From DASQEH01 sp963765725 (lineage in GTDB: Bacteria > Actinomycetota > Actinomycetes > Propionibacteriales > Nocardioidaceae), in NCBI GenBank assembly GCA_963765725.1, contig CAVXXI010000003.1, positions 744,001 through 808,000 of the forward strand: DNA of 64,000 nucleotides, in the 5' to 3' direction. A program made the position numbers and the translations under genes. Below the pieces are notes generated by a model. The model ran no database searches. It saw only the letters and a program-made list of their open reading frames with translations, and was not told the origin of the DNA. This document shows positions 16,893 to 25,329 of this stretch, piece after piece. Positions within the stretch are counted from its first letter, which is position 1; each line of letters opens with the position of its first letter.

Positions 16893-17996
16893 TCAGACGT
16901 AGCGCTCGAGGATGCTGGACTCGGCGAGCCTCGACAGGCCCTCGCGCACCGTCCGGGCCCGGGTGTCGCCGACGCCGTCGACCGTCTGCAGGTTGTCGGT
17001 GCTGGCCGCCAGCAGCTTCTGCAGGCTGCCGAAGTGCTCGACGAGTCGTTCGACCACCGTGCCCGGCAGCCTGGGCACCTTCGCCAGCAGCCGGTAGCCC
17101 CTCGGGCTCACCGCGCTGTCGAGGTTCTCCGGGCCTCCCAGCCCCAGCGGTCCGGCGACGATCGCGATGTCGAGCAGGTCGGTCGCCGACAAGGCCCCTA
17201 CCTCGGCGAGCACCGAGCTCACCTCTCGACTGCGCCGCGCGGTGGGCATGTAGTCGCGGATGACGAGCTCGCGCTCGGTGTCCACGCCGGCGACGAGCTC
17301 GTCGAGCTGAAGGGCCAGCAGCCGTCCGTCGTTGCCGAGCTCGAGCACGTAGTCGTTGATCTCGTTCGAGATCCGCAGCACCATCTCGAGCCGCTGGACC
17401 ACGGAGGCGACGTCTCGTACCGTCACCAGGTCCTCGATCTCGAGGGCCGACAGGGTGTCCGACACCTCGTCGAGGCGCATCTTGTAACGCTCCAGGGTCG
17501 CGAGCGCCTGGTTGGCGTGGGACAAGATGGCGCCGGTGTTCTCCAGCACGTAACGGGTGTCGCCGACGTACAGCGCGATGATGTTCATCGACTGCGACAC
17601 GGAGATGACGGGCAGACCGGTCTGCCGGGCCACCCGGTCGGCGGTGCGGTGCCGGGTACCGGTCTCTGCGGTCGCGATCGTCGAGTCGGGCATCAGATGG
17701 ACCCCGGCGCGCATGATGCGATGCGCCTCGCGATCGCAGACGATGGCGCCGTCCATCTTCGCCAGCTCGCGCAGACCGGTCGCGCTGAAGTCGATGTCGA
17801 GGGTGAAGCCGCCCGTACAGAGGGACTCGACCGTCTTGTCGTGTCCGAGCACGATCAGGGCGCCGGTACGGCCGGAGAGGATCCGCTCGAGCCCTTCGCG
17901 CAGGTCCGTACCTGGAGCCACTGCCGCGAGTGTCGCCCGCAGCCTCGGCTCCAGCGTCTGTCGGTCCCCGCTCGCCACGATCGCCCCTCGTGTCAC
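16893..17996 (-). CDS. disA: Diadenylate cyclase DisA (DNA integrity scanning protein)
   Basis: A 367-residue enzyme that makes cyclic di-AMP from two ATP and scans DNA for branched structures. The catalytic DAC domain has DGA at residues 82-84 and RHR at 115-117 (TGTRHRTADR); the middle is a helical linker (ISNEINDYVLELGNDGR) and the C-terminus a helix-hairpin-helix DNA-binding domain (LPGTVVERLVEHFGSLQKLL, TVDGVGDTRARTVREGLSRL). GTG start at 17996. It lies downstream of radA in the same direction, as in other actinobacteria and firmicutes. Confidence 0.94.
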   Translation of the reverse strand: MTRGAIVASGDRQTLEPRLRATLAAVAPGTDLREGLERILSGRTGALIVLGHDKTVESLCTGGFTLDIDFSATGLRELAKMDGAIVCDREAHRIMRAGVHLMPDSTIATAETGTRHRTADRVARQTGLPVISVSQSMNIIALYVGDTRYVLENTGAILSHANQALATLERYKMRLDEVSDTLSALEIEDLVTVRDVASVVQRLEMVLRISNEINDYVLELGNDGRLLALQLDELVAGVDTERELVIRDYMPTARRSREVSSVLAEVGALSATDLLDIAIVAGPLGLGGPENLDSAVSPRGYRLLAKVPRLPGTVVERLVEHFGSLQKLLAASTDNLQTVDGVGDTRARTVREGLSRLAESSILERYV

Positions 17997-18075
17997 GGAA
18001 TGATGAAGTTGCGCTTCAGTCTAGAGGCGGAGGTGGTCCCGCCTGCGCTGGGAAGCTCAATCGGCGGGATGGGAG

Positions 18076-19500
18076 TCACCTCACCACCTGCAGGCCGCCC
18101 GGGTCGCGCGCCCCGTCTCGAGGCACCAGCCTCACCGCCGCGAGCGCCGACCGGAGATCGGGGCATTCGACGACGGCAAGGCCGCAGACCGTGGCGACGC
18201 GAGCAGGAGCCGGCCCGTGCTCGGACGGAACCACGGCAGCGGTGAAGCCCAGGCGGGCGGCCTCGGACAGCCGCTGTGACATGTTGGGCACGCGACGAAG
18301 CTCACCCGCGAGCCCGACCTCCCCGATGGTGACCGTGTCCGCGGGTACTGCCCGGTCAACGGCCGCGCTCGCGAGCGACACGGCCACGGCGAGATCGGCT
18401 GCCGGCCCACGCAGTGACGCCCCACCCACCGTCGACGCGTAGATGTCGCGCGCGGTCAGGTCGAGCCCGACCCGGCGGTGGAGAACGGCGATGAGCATCG
18501 CCAGTCGGGACGAGTCCAGCCCGCTCACTGCCCGCCGCGGGTGCGGACCCTCACGAGACGTCACCAGGGACTGCACCTCGGTGATGAGTGGCCGCCTGCC
18601 TTCCAGCGTCACGGTGACGCACGTACCGGACATGGGCACCGGGTGCCTCGAGATGAACAGGCCGCTGGCGTCGGCCACCTCGACGATGCCGTCGTCGCAG
18701 AGGTCGAAGCAGCCGATCTCGTCGACGGGACCGAACCGGTTCTTCACTGCCCGCAACAGCCGCAGCCGAGAGCCGCGATCGCCCTCGAAGTGCAGCACGA
18801 CGTCGACGATGTGCTCGAGGGCGCGTGGTCCGGCGATCGAGCCGTCCTTCGTCACATGGCCGACCAGGAGGGTCGGCAGGTGCCGGGACTTCGCAACCCT
18901 CACCAGCGCGGCGGTGACCGCGCGGACCTGGGTGACGCCTCCCGCTGCGCCCTCGACGTCGCCGCTGGCGATCGTCTGGATCGAGTCGATCACCAGCAGG
19001 TCGGGATCGACGGCCTCGATGTGGCTCAGCACCGCGGCCAGGTCGGTCTCCGCGGCGAGGTACAGATGGTCCTCGAGGGCGCCGGTGCGCTCGGCTCTCA
19101 GCCGGACCTGGGCAGCGGACTCCTCGCCGGACACGTAGAGCGCCTTGGCACCCCTGCGGGCAGCCTGTGCGGCTACCTCCAGGAGCAGCGTCGACTTCCC
19201 GACGCCGGGCTCGCCGGCCAGCAGCAGGACTGCCCCGGGCACGATCCCACCCCCCAGGACACGGTCGAGCTCGCTGACGCCGGTGTCGTGGGAGACGGCC
19301 GCCGCCGCTTCGACGTCTCGGATCGGCACCGCAGCACTGGTGACCGGGCCGGCCGTCAGGCGTACCGGCTTGGGCGCCCCCAGCTCCTCGACCGTGCCCC
19401 AGGCGTGGCACTCGCCGCACCGGCCGACCCACTGCACAGCGGTCCACCCGCACTCGGCGCAGCGGTAGCTGCTGGCTCGCGATGTCGCCACCTTGCTCAT
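18076..19500 (-). CDS. radA: DNA repair protein RadA (Sms)
   Basis: A 474-residue RecA-related helicase that processes recombination intermediates. A C4 zinc finger uses Cys 14, 17, 28 and 31 (CAEC and CGEC); Walker A GEPGVGKST is at 96-104; the RadA signature KNRFGP is present in RLLRAVKNRFGPVDEIG; the C-terminal third is the Lon-like domain (DLAVAVSLASAAVDRAVP, GEVGLAGELRRV). The first codon is ATG 19500. It is followed by disA after 79 bases, so the two are likely cotranscribed. Confidence 0.94.
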   Translation of the reverse strand: MSKVATSRASSYRCAECGWTAVQWVGRCGECHAWGTVEELGAPKPVRLTAGPVTSAAVPIRDVEAAAAVSHDTGVSELDRVLGGGIVPGAVLLLAGEPGVGKSTLLLEVAAQAARRGAKALYVSGEESAAQVRLRAERTGALEDHLYLAAETDLAAVLSHIEAVDPDLLVIDSIQTIASGDVEGAAGGVTQVRAVTAALVRVAKSRHLPTLLVGHVTKDGSIAGPRALEHIVDVVLHFEGDRGSRLRLLRAVKNRFGPVDEIGCFDLCDDGIVEVADASGLFISRHPVPMSGTCVTVTLEGRRPLITEVQSLVTSREGPHPRRAVSGLDSSRLAMLIAVLHRRVGLDLTARDIYASTVGGASLRGPAADLAVAVSLASAAVDRAVPADTVTIGEVGLAGELRRVPNMSQRLSEAARLGFTAAVVPSEHGPAPARVATVCGLAVVECPDLRSALAAVRLVPRDGARDPGGLQVVR

Positions 19501-19566
19501 CCCTGCACGCTAGGCGACGCCACCGACATTCCCGCCTCCCCACGCAGGCCGGTCCCCGATGACCCT

Positions 19567-19657
19567 CGACCGGGCAAGATTGTCGCGCCGACTGGGCGCA
19601 TATGTCGCCTCGAGTGGGCGCATATGTCGTCGCCTCGAGTGGGCGCAGATGTCCCCC
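19567..19657 (+). repeat. 22-bp tandem array L2 (4 units)
   Basis: Units of 22, 22, 25 and 22 bp. The last three share CGA-STGGGCGCA followed by TATGTCG or GATGTCC; the first (from 19567) is degenerate. The 25-bp unit has a 3-bp insertion (GTC repeated). Together with array L3 it fills most of the 396-bp gap between radA and the methyltransferase gene; nothing else is seen in that gap apart from the radA promoter zone. The repeat is read opposite to both flanking genes. Confidence 0.75.
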
Positions 19658-19794
19658 GGGCCGGGTGAGAAGGTTCGGTTGCGTGGGTAGGGAGCATCCG
19701 GGCAGTGTCAACGTGGCTCACATCAGGTACCGGCACCGCCGCCTGTTCACCCCGTCGACTGCCGTGTGTCCCCGGAGCCGGGCACCTCTGTCCC

Positions 19795-19882
19795 GTCGAC
19801 CGGAACTTTCTGACCTCTCGACCGGAACTTTCTGGCCTCTCGACCGGAACTTTCTGGCCTCTCGACCGGAACTCTCTGGACG
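19795..19882 (-). repeat. 22-bp tandem array L3 (4 units plus partial)
   Basis: Four exact 22-bp units on the minus strand, reading GTCGAGAGGYCAGAAAGTTCCG with small changes in the outermost unit; a partial fifth unit touches the end at about 19895. The two central units are identical. The array begins 14 bases beyond the stop codon of the methyltransferase gene and is in that gene's orientation. Same superfamily as L1, L4 and L6. Confidence 0.8.
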
Positions 19883-19896
19883 CTCGACCGGACGGG

Positions 19897-20595
19897 TCAG
19901 AAGTGCTTCACGCGGATGGTGACGGCGTAGTCGACGCGGCAGCCGTCGTGCTCGGCGAGGATCCGTGTGGCGACCCGGGGTGGGAACTCGATCCCGACCA
20001 CGGCTTCCAGGTCGGCCCGGCTGTCGAACTCCCAGCGGATCTCCCGGCGCAGGGCCGACCAGCCGTGCCGGGAGAAGAAAGCATCGACGCCCGTCGCGTC
20101 GTAGTCGGGGTACGCCGTCGAGAACCAGCGACCGAACGTGCTCCGCGTGATGTCGTTGTCCACGATGAACCCCACGCCTCCGCGGCGCATCACCCGGTCG
20201 AGCTCCAGCAGACCGGGTTCACAGCCGGGACCGAAGAAGTACGCCCACCGGGCGTGTGCGACGTCGACGCCCGCTGTCGGTAGGGGCAGCTGCTGGGCCG
20301 TCCCGCGCAGCAGCGTGACGTTCGGTGTCAGTGCACAACGTCGACATGCCGCCTCGAGCAGGTCGCCGTGCGGCTCGACGCCCACGACACGGGCGGCCTC
20401 AGCGGCGAAGCGCCGCAGGTGGAAGCCGGTCCCGCAGCCGATGTCGAGGAGGTCCACACCCGACCACGGCCTCACTTCCCGCATGGTCTGCTCGATCACC
20501 CCGTCGGGGTCGACGGCGCGGTTCTCGATCTCGTACACCGCCGGCGACCGCCAGATGTTGGGGCTGGCCTGAGCACCTCGCGCGATCCGACCCAC
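19897..20595 (-). CDS. Class I SAM-dependent methyltransferase
   Basis: A 232-residue methyltransferase. Motif I is DLLDIGCGTGFHLRRFA, the acidic post-I residue is in VVGVEPHGDLLEAA, and the motif IV region is PLPTAGVDVAHARWAYFFG, followed by LLELDRVMRRGGVGFIVDND. A longer reading frame extends upstream into the VOC gene, but the GTG at 20595, 12 bases after the VOC stop, gives an N-terminus that fits the family. The substrate is unknown. Confidence 0.78.
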   Translation of the reverse strand: MGRIARGAQASPNIWRSPAVYEIENRAVDPDGVIEQTMREVRPWSGVDLLDIGCGTGFHLRRFAAEAARVVGVEPHGDLLEAACRRCALTPNVTLLRGTAQQLPLPTAGVDVAHARWAYFFGPGCEPGLLELDRVMRRGGVGFIVDNDITRSTFGRWFSTAYPDYDATGVDAFFSRHGWSALRREIRWEFDSRADLEAVVGIEFPPRVATRILAEHDGCRVDYAVTIRVKHF

Positions 20596-20606
20596 CCGTA
20601 CGACGA

Positions 20607-21245
20607 TCAGATGCGCACGACGCCGTCGGCGGTCGCGAAGCTCGCCGCGACGATGCCGGGTGTTCCGTTCGGCGCCGTCCACTGCACGTCGACGCCACCG
20701 ATCGACTCGATCGACGGCGTCCCCACCCACTCGGAGACCCGGCTGGCGTCACCGGCGATCTCGAGCTTCTCGAGGCTGAGCGTGCCGCTCGCGTGCCGGG
20801 ACGGGTGCTGCTCGGCGTCGGTCTCCCATTGGATGAAGAAGGGCAGCTGCGGGTCGGACTGCAGCCCCTTGACACCGATCTGACGCCACCGCAGCTCCAC
20901 CCCGTCGGGGCGGTGGCGGTTGCCGGGTACGGAATGTCGGCCCAGCCGGGCCTCGACCTCGGAGATGTCGTCGACCGCGAGCACCCAGCCGAACCAGCCA
21001 CCGCCGGCCTCGGATCTCGCGCGGACCGCCTGCCCGAAGGGAGCCTTGTCCGACGCGGGGTGGTCGAGCACCTCGACCACTTCCAGGTACTGACCGCGAG
21101 CCAGCGGCAGCAGCCGGTTGCGCGTGCCGAAGCGTGGATGCACGCCGCCGTCCACGAAATCCTCACCGAGCTGCTGCGACAGCTGTTCGGCGGTCTCCTC
21201 GATGCCTGCCGGGCCGGCAGCGAAGGAGACGTGGTCCAGGTGCAC
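20607..21245 (-). CDS. VOC family (glyoxalase-like) protein
   Basis: A 212-residue protein opening HLDHVSFAAGPAGIEETAEQL, then FGTRNRLLPLARGQYLEVVEVLD and, in the second half, EWVGTPSIESIGGVDVQW. This is the pattern of the glyoxalase-like domain (PF13468 type) in the vicinal-oxygen-chelate superfamily. The paired metal ligands are not obvious by eye and no substrate is suggested. It appears to be the first gene of a two-gene unit with the methyltransferase. Confidence 0.78.
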   Translation of the reverse strand: MHLDHVSFAAGPAGIEETAEQLSQQLGEDFVDGGVHPRFGTRNRLLPLARGQYLEVVEVLDHPASDKAPFGQAVRARSEAGGGWFGWVLAVDDISEVEARLGRHSVPGNRHRPDGVELRWRQIGVKGLQSDPQLPFFIQWETDAEQHPSRHASGTLSLEKLEIAGDASRVSEWVGTPSIESIGGVDVQWTAPNGTPGIVAASFATADGVVRI

Positions 21246-21300
21246 TCCTGAAGTGTGACGGGTGAGCCGCGCCCGTACGCACGCGGGGTCCGCCCTCGCG

Positions 21301-22041
21301 TCAGCGGCGGTCTGCAGGATGGCCGAGCGCCGACCTGCTCCTGACGAAGTCCGCGCAGTGGCCGGCGAGGACCGCGTACGCCTGCTGGCCCATCAGCTCG
21401 ACGAGCTCCGGCCGGTACGAGATGTACACCGGCTCGCGACCGACGTGCGCCTCAGTGTTGCCCGAGCAGTACCAGTCGAGGTCGTGACCTCCGGCACCCC
21501 AGCCCCTGCGGTCGTACTCGGTGATGGTCACCTCGGTGTACGTCGTGTCGTCGGAGCGGGTCACCTCGCGGAAGAGTCGCCGGACCGGGAGCTGCCAGCA
21601 GACGTTCGGCTTCGTCTCCAGCGGGTGGCGGCCGTTGCGCAGTGCCCAGCCGTGCAGAGCACAGCCCTCGCCCCCCGGGAAGCCGGCACGGTTGAGGAAG
21701 ACGCAGCCGCCCTCGTGGACGGCTGTCTTGCGCTCACCGTCGTCGTCGGTCTCTATCCAGGCGCTGCCCTTGCGTCGACCGTGGAACTGCCAGTCGGCGG
21801 GTTGAAGGAGCCGGACGAACGTACGGACCCGTTTCTCGTCGGCCTTGTCGGAGAAGTGCGCGCCGAGAGTGCAACAGCCGTCGTCCGGGCGATCGGCATA
21901 GATCCCACGGCATCCCGACCCGAAGATGCACGTCCACCGGGACGCGAGCCAGGTCAGGTCGCATCGGAAGCGCTGCGTCTCGTCGGCAGGATCGTCGAAC
22001 TCCACCCAGGCACGCGGAAAGTCCAGGGGCACCTCGGGCAT
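21301..22041 (-). CDS. Cysteine-rich conserved actinobacterial protein, unknown function
   Basis: A 246-residue protein starting MPEVPLDFPRAWVEFDDPAD. It contains clustered cysteines: WTCIFGSGCRGIY, DDGCCTLGAHF, EGGCVFL and EGCALHGWAL, then VCWQLPVRRLF and YCSGNTEAH. The spacing C-x5-C, CC, C and C-x2-H resembles Fe/Zn-chelating cysteine clusters of the YkgJ/DUF3109 type, but I cannot assign the family surely. It is divergent from ppx with only 79 bases between starts. Confidence 0.68.
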   Translation of the reverse strand: MPEVPLDFPRAWVEFDDPADETQRFRCDLTWLASRWTCIFGSGCRGIYADRPDDGCCTLGAHFSDKADEKRVRTFVRLLQPADWQFHGRRKGSAWIETDDDGERKTAVHEGGCVFLNRAGFPGGEGCALHGWALRNGRHPLETKPNVCWQLPVRRLFREVTRSDDTTYTEVTITEYDRRGWGAGGHDLDWYCSGNTEAHVGREPVYISYRPELVELMGQQAYAVLAGHCADFVRSRSALGHPADRR

Positions 22042-22120
22042 GACGCCAAGCCTAGGGCCGGCCGCTGACTTCGCAGCCGGCCCGGGTCCGTACGGATGCG
22101 CGCCGATAGCCTTGCTACCC

Positions 22121-23044
22121 ATGAGAGAAGCGGTGCTGGACATCGGGTCGAACACAGGCCACCTGCTGGTCGTCGACGCCCACCGGGGAGCGGCGCCGCT
22201 CCCGGCCGCTTCGAAGAAGGAGCCGCTCCGGCTGGCCGAGCACCTCACCGACAAGGCGATCCTTGCGCAGAAGGGCGTCGACGCCTTGATCGGCTTCATC
22301 AAGGACGCCCTGTCGGAGGCGGAGGACCAGGGCTGCGAGTCGGTCACGGCGTTCGCCACCTCGGCGATCCGCGGCGCCACCAATGCCGACGAGGTGATCG
22401 CGCTCGTCCGCCGCGAGACCGGGGTCGGCCTCGATATCCTGTCCGGTGAGGACGAGGCCCGCCTCACCTTTCTGGCGGTCCGTCGCTGGTTCGGCTGGTC
22501 GTCGGGACGCCTCGCGGTCTTCGACATCGGGGGCGGCTCCCTCGAGATCGCGGCCGGCAGTGACGAGCGCCCCGACGTGGCACGCTCGTTCGAGCTCGGA
22601 GCCGGGCGACTCACCCGGGAATGGCTGCCCAACGACGTGCCGACCGACGCCGAGGTGAAAGCCTTGCGCAAGTACGTCCGTGCCCAGATAGCCCGCGAAG
22701 CCGACTCGCTGCTGCGTGCGGGCGTGGGTGATCACATGGTCGCCACCTCCAAGACGTTCCGCTCGCTGGCGCGCATCTGCGGAGCCCCTCCGTCGGACGA
22801 GGGCGACTTCGTCCGCCGGATGCTCCCCCGGGCCGAGCTCAAGCGCCTGCTCCCGAAGATCGCGAAGATGTCGGGCCGTGAGCGGGCCAACCTGCCCGGT
22901 GTGTCGGCTGCGCGTGCCCACCAGCTCGTCGCCGGCGGACTCGTGGCAGAGGCTGTGATGGATCTCTTCGACATCGAGGCCCTCGAGATGTGCCCGTGGG
23001 CGCTGAGGGAAGGTGTGCTGCTGCAGAAGCTCGACGCCATGTGA
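22121..23044 (+). CDS. Ppx/GppA family exopolyphosphatase
   Basis: A 307-residue phosphatase of the actin/ASKHA fold that trims inorganic polyphosphate or hydrolyses pppGpp. It begins MREAVLDIGSNTGHLLVVDA (phosphate-1 loop), then VTAFATSAIRGATNADEVI, LDILSGEDEARLTFLAVRRWFG and VFDIGGGSLEIAAG (phosphate-2 loop). It is the short form without a C-terminal HD domain. The order ppx, TIM-barrel isomerase, proC matches the Rv0496 region. TAGCCT at 22107-22112 may be a -10 with a very short leader. Confidence 0.9.
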   Translation: MREAVLDIGSNTGHLLVVDAHRGAAPLPAASKKEPLRLAEHLTDKAILAQKGVDALIGFIKDALSEAEDQGCESVTAFATSAIRGATNADEVIALVRRETGVGLDILSGEDEARLTFLAVRRWFGWSSGRLAVFDIGGGSLEIAAGSDERPDVARSFELGAGRLTREWLPNDVPTDAEVKALRKYVRAQIAREADSLLRAGVGDHMVATSKTFRSLARICGAPPSDEGDFVRRMLPRAELKRLLPKIAKMSGRERANLPGVSAARAHQLVAGGLVAEAVMDLFDIEALEMCPWALREGVLLQKLDAM

Positions 23045-23085
23045 GCCTCGGCGGTTGTCGCGGCTCCGGCACCTAGGCTTGGAGC

Positions 23086-23976
23086 GTGAGTGACGAGCCC
23101 GAGACGCGGCCGGCGAGCCCGCTGCGGGTACCGTGCGCCCGGATCGCCCTGTCGACGGCCTCGGTATACCCGGAGTCCGCGGCCACGGCGTTCGAGCTCG
23201 CGGCACGGCTCGGCTACGACGCGATCGAGGTCATGGTCGGAGTCGACCCGATCAGCCAGGACATCGGCGCGATCGCCAAGCTGGTGGACTACCACGGCAT
23301 CGGCGTCTGCGCGGTACATGCGCCCTGCCTGCTGATCACGCAGCGGGTGTGGGGCACCGAGCCGTGGGGCAAGCTGCGCCGCAGTGCCGAGATGGCCGTC
23401 GCACTCGGCGCCGACACAGTGGTCGTGCACCCACCGTTTCGCTGGCAGCGCGACTACTCATCCGGGTTTGTCGAGGGCATCGGCGACCTCGAGGCGTCGA
23501 CCGGGATCGCCTTCGGCGTCGAGAACATGTACCCGTGGCGGGCCTCCAGGCGCGAGCTGCAGGCGTACTCCCCCGGGTGGAACCCCGTCGACGAGGCGTA
23601 TGCGAACGTCACGGTCGACTTGTCTCACAGCTCGACGGCGGGCAGTGACGCGATGGCGATGGTGGCCCGGCTCGGGCCGCGGCTACGGCACGTACACATG
23701 ACCGACGGCACGGGATCGGCGAAGGACGAGCACCTGGTCCCCGGCCACGGGACCCAGCCGTGCGCCGAGCTGCTCGAGGAGCTGGCGGTACGGGGCTACG
23801 CGGGCAGCATCGTGCTGGAGATCAACACCCGCAGGGCCGCGACGCGATCGGCTCGCCAGGCGGACCTGGCCGAGTCGCTGGCCTTCACCCGGCTGCACTT
23901 CGCGGCCCCGGACCCGGACTTCGCCGCCGCCTCCCGCCCGCGGCACACGAGCCCGGGCGACCCGGATGGCCACTGA
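23086..23976 (+). CDS. Sugar phosphate isomerase/epimerase family TIM-barrel protein
   Basis: A 296-residue protein of the AP endonuclease-2/xylose isomerase-like superfamily. Conserved elements: RIALSTASVYPESAATAFELAARLGYDAIEVMVG, VCAVHAPCLLI, ADTVVVHPPFRWQ, FGVENMYPW, VTVDLSHSS, LRHVHMTDG, HLVPGHGTQPCAELLEEL and SIVLEINT. The Glu, Asp and His residues in these stretches make the usual metal site. It corresponds to the Rv0498 position; substrate unknown. GTG start at 23086; the end overlaps the TetR gene by 11 bases. Confidence 0.82.
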   Translation: MSDEPETRPASPLRVPCARIALSTASVYPESAATAFELAARLGYDAIEVMVGVDPISQDIGAIAKLVDYHGIGVCAVHAPCLLITQRVWGTEPWGKLRRSAEMAVALGADTVVVHPPFRWQRDYSSGFVEGIGDLEASTGIAFGVENMYPWRASRRELQAYSPGWNPVDEAYANVTVDLSHSSTAGSDAMAMVARLGPRLRHVHMTDGTGSAKDEHLVPGHGTQPCAELLEELAVRGYAGSIVLEINTRRAATRSARQADLAESLAFTRLHFAAPDPDFAAASRPRHTSPGDPDGH

Positions 23977-24571
23977 GGCTCGCGCGGGCAGACGCCGGGG
24001 CAACCCGGACACGCGGGCGACGATCCTCGTCGCGGCACAGTCGGAGTTCGCCGAGAAGGGCTTCGACCGGGTCTCGATGCGGGGGATCGCCAAGGCCGCC
24101 GGCGTCGACCCGTCCCTGATGTACCACTACTTCGGGTCGAAGGACGACGTGCTGCTCGCCTCCCTCGACGTGCCCTTCGACCCGCGCGAGGTCATACCGG
24201 CCCTCACCCAGGCAGGCGTGGCCGGGCTCGGTCACCGCATCGCGTCGCGCTTCCTCGCGATCTGGGATGATCCGGCCAACCAGACCCGACTCGTGACGGT
24301 CGTGCGTGCCTCGATGAGCAGCGCCGCGGCTCAGGACCTGCTCACCAACGGTGTCGCGCGGATGATCCTGCGTCCGATCCGGGAGGCCATCGCCACCCCG
24401 GAGGCCGATCTCCGGACCTCGTACGTGGCATCGCAGCTGCTCGGCCTCGCGGTGACTCGTTACGTGTTACGGCTCGAGCCGCTGGCGTCGGCGCCGTCCG
24501 AGGTCGTGAGCGCCGCCGTCGGGCCGACCCTCCAGCGCTACCTCGACGGGGATGTCTCGTCTGGCGCTTGA
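23966..24571 (+). CDS. TetR/AcrR family transcriptional repressor
   Basis: A 201-residue regulator. The N-terminal helix-turn-helix is typical: DTRATILVAAQSEFAEKGFDRVSMRGIAKAAGVDPSLMYHYFGSKDDVLLASL. The C-terminal ligand domain resembles the TetR_C_17-like group (FLAIWDDPANQTRLVTVVRASM). The gene is directly followed by a 24-bp palindrome that spans the start codon of an ABC exporter, which makes that exporter its likely target. A non-polar effluxed compound is a guess. Confidence 0.9.
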   Translation: MATEARAGRRRGNPDTRATILVAAQSEFAEKGFDRVSMRGIAKAAGVDPSLMYHYFGSKDDVLLASLDVPFDPREVIPALTQAGVAGLGHRIASRFLAIWDDPANQTRLVTVVRASMSSAAAQDLLTNGVARMILRPIREAIATPEADLRTSYVASQLLGLAVTRYVLRLEPLASAPSEVVSAAVGPTLQRYLDGDVSSGA

Positions 24572-24591
24572 CGAGGCCGCCGGCGCGTGGC

Positions 24592-24615
24592 AGAATTCAA
24601 CGCGTGATGAATTCT
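24592..24615. promoter_or_regulatory. Perfect palindrome over the ABC exporter start codon: probable TetR operator
   Basis: AGAATTCA, 8 spacer bases, TGAATTCT: two perfect 8-bp inverted arms, AT-rich in a GC-rich genome. The ATG of the ABC ATPase gene (24607) lies in the spacer and right arm. TetR repressors bind such palindromes; the regulator gene ends 20 bases upstream. A repressor sitting here would block either initiation of a leaderless transcript or elongation. Confidence 0.62.
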
Positions 24616-25329
24616 GATTCAGGGGTCGAGATCTCCTCGCTGCACGTCGTTCGCGGGGAGAACGTCGTCATCCCCGACCTGTCCGCGACGATCCGCCGCG
24701 GCCAGGTCACCGGGCTGCTCGGGCCGTCCGGATGCGGCAAGACCACCCTGATGCGGGCCATCGTCGGCGTACAGAAGGTGGCCGGCGGCACGGTAGACGT
24801 GCTGGGTGAGCCTGCCGGCTCGGCCGGCCTGCGCCGCACGGTCGGCTACGTCACGCAAGCGCCCAGTGTGTACGCGGACCTCACGGTCGCTGAGAACCTC
24901 GACTTCTTCTCGGCGGTGCTCGGTGTCGACCGCAGCGCGGCCGCGCGTGCGCTGGCCACGGTGGGGCTGGAGTCGGCTGAGGATCGCGTCGTGGGCCGCC
25001 TTTCGGGAGGGGAGCGCTCCCGGGTCTCGCTGGCCGTCGCGTTGCTCGGCGAGCCCGAGCTCCTGGTCCTCGACGAGCCCACGGTCGGCCTGGATCCGGT
25101 CCTGCGAAGGCAGCTGTGGCGAACGTTCGCCGAGCTCGCCCGAGCGGGCGCCACGATCATCGTGTCGAGCCACGTGATGGACGAGGCCGAGCGGTGCGAC
25201 CGCCTCCTGCTGATGCGCGAAGGCAGGCTCATCGCCGACGACACGCCGGAGGCACTGCTGGCCGCCACACGTACCGCCGACATCGAGTCGGCCTTTTTGG
25301 AGCTCGTCGAAGCGGAGGTCTCCTCGTGA
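24607..25329 (+). CDS. ABC-2 type exporter, ATP-binding subunit
   Basis: A 240-residue ATPase. Walker A GPSGCGKTT, Q-loop VTQAPSVYADLTVAENLDFF, signature LSGGERSRVSLAVALL, Walker B LLVLDEPTVGLDP and switch His in IIVSSHVMDEAERCD are all present. ATG 24607 gives MNSDSGVEISSLHVVRG; a longer frame upstream has no support. It pairs with the permease through a GTGA overlap. The group resembles DrrA/NodI-like drug or lipid exporters. Confidence 0.9.
   Translation: MNSDSGVEISSLHVVRGENVVIPDLSATIRRGQVTGLLGPSGCGKTTLMRAIVGVQKVAGGTVDVLGEPAGSAGLRRTVGYVTQAPSVYADLTVAENLDFFSAVLGVDRSAAARALATVGLESAEDRVVGRLSGGERSRVSLAVALLGEPELLVLDEPTVGLDPVLRRQLWRTFAELARAGATIIVSSHVMDEAERCDRLLLMREGRLIADDTPEALLAATRTADIESAFLELVEAEVSS

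Noticed and set aside
16874..18245. Extension of the secreted-protein frame through disA
   Set aside because: It is fully antisense to disA, which has all catalytic motifs; the extension follows from an indel in the upstream gene.
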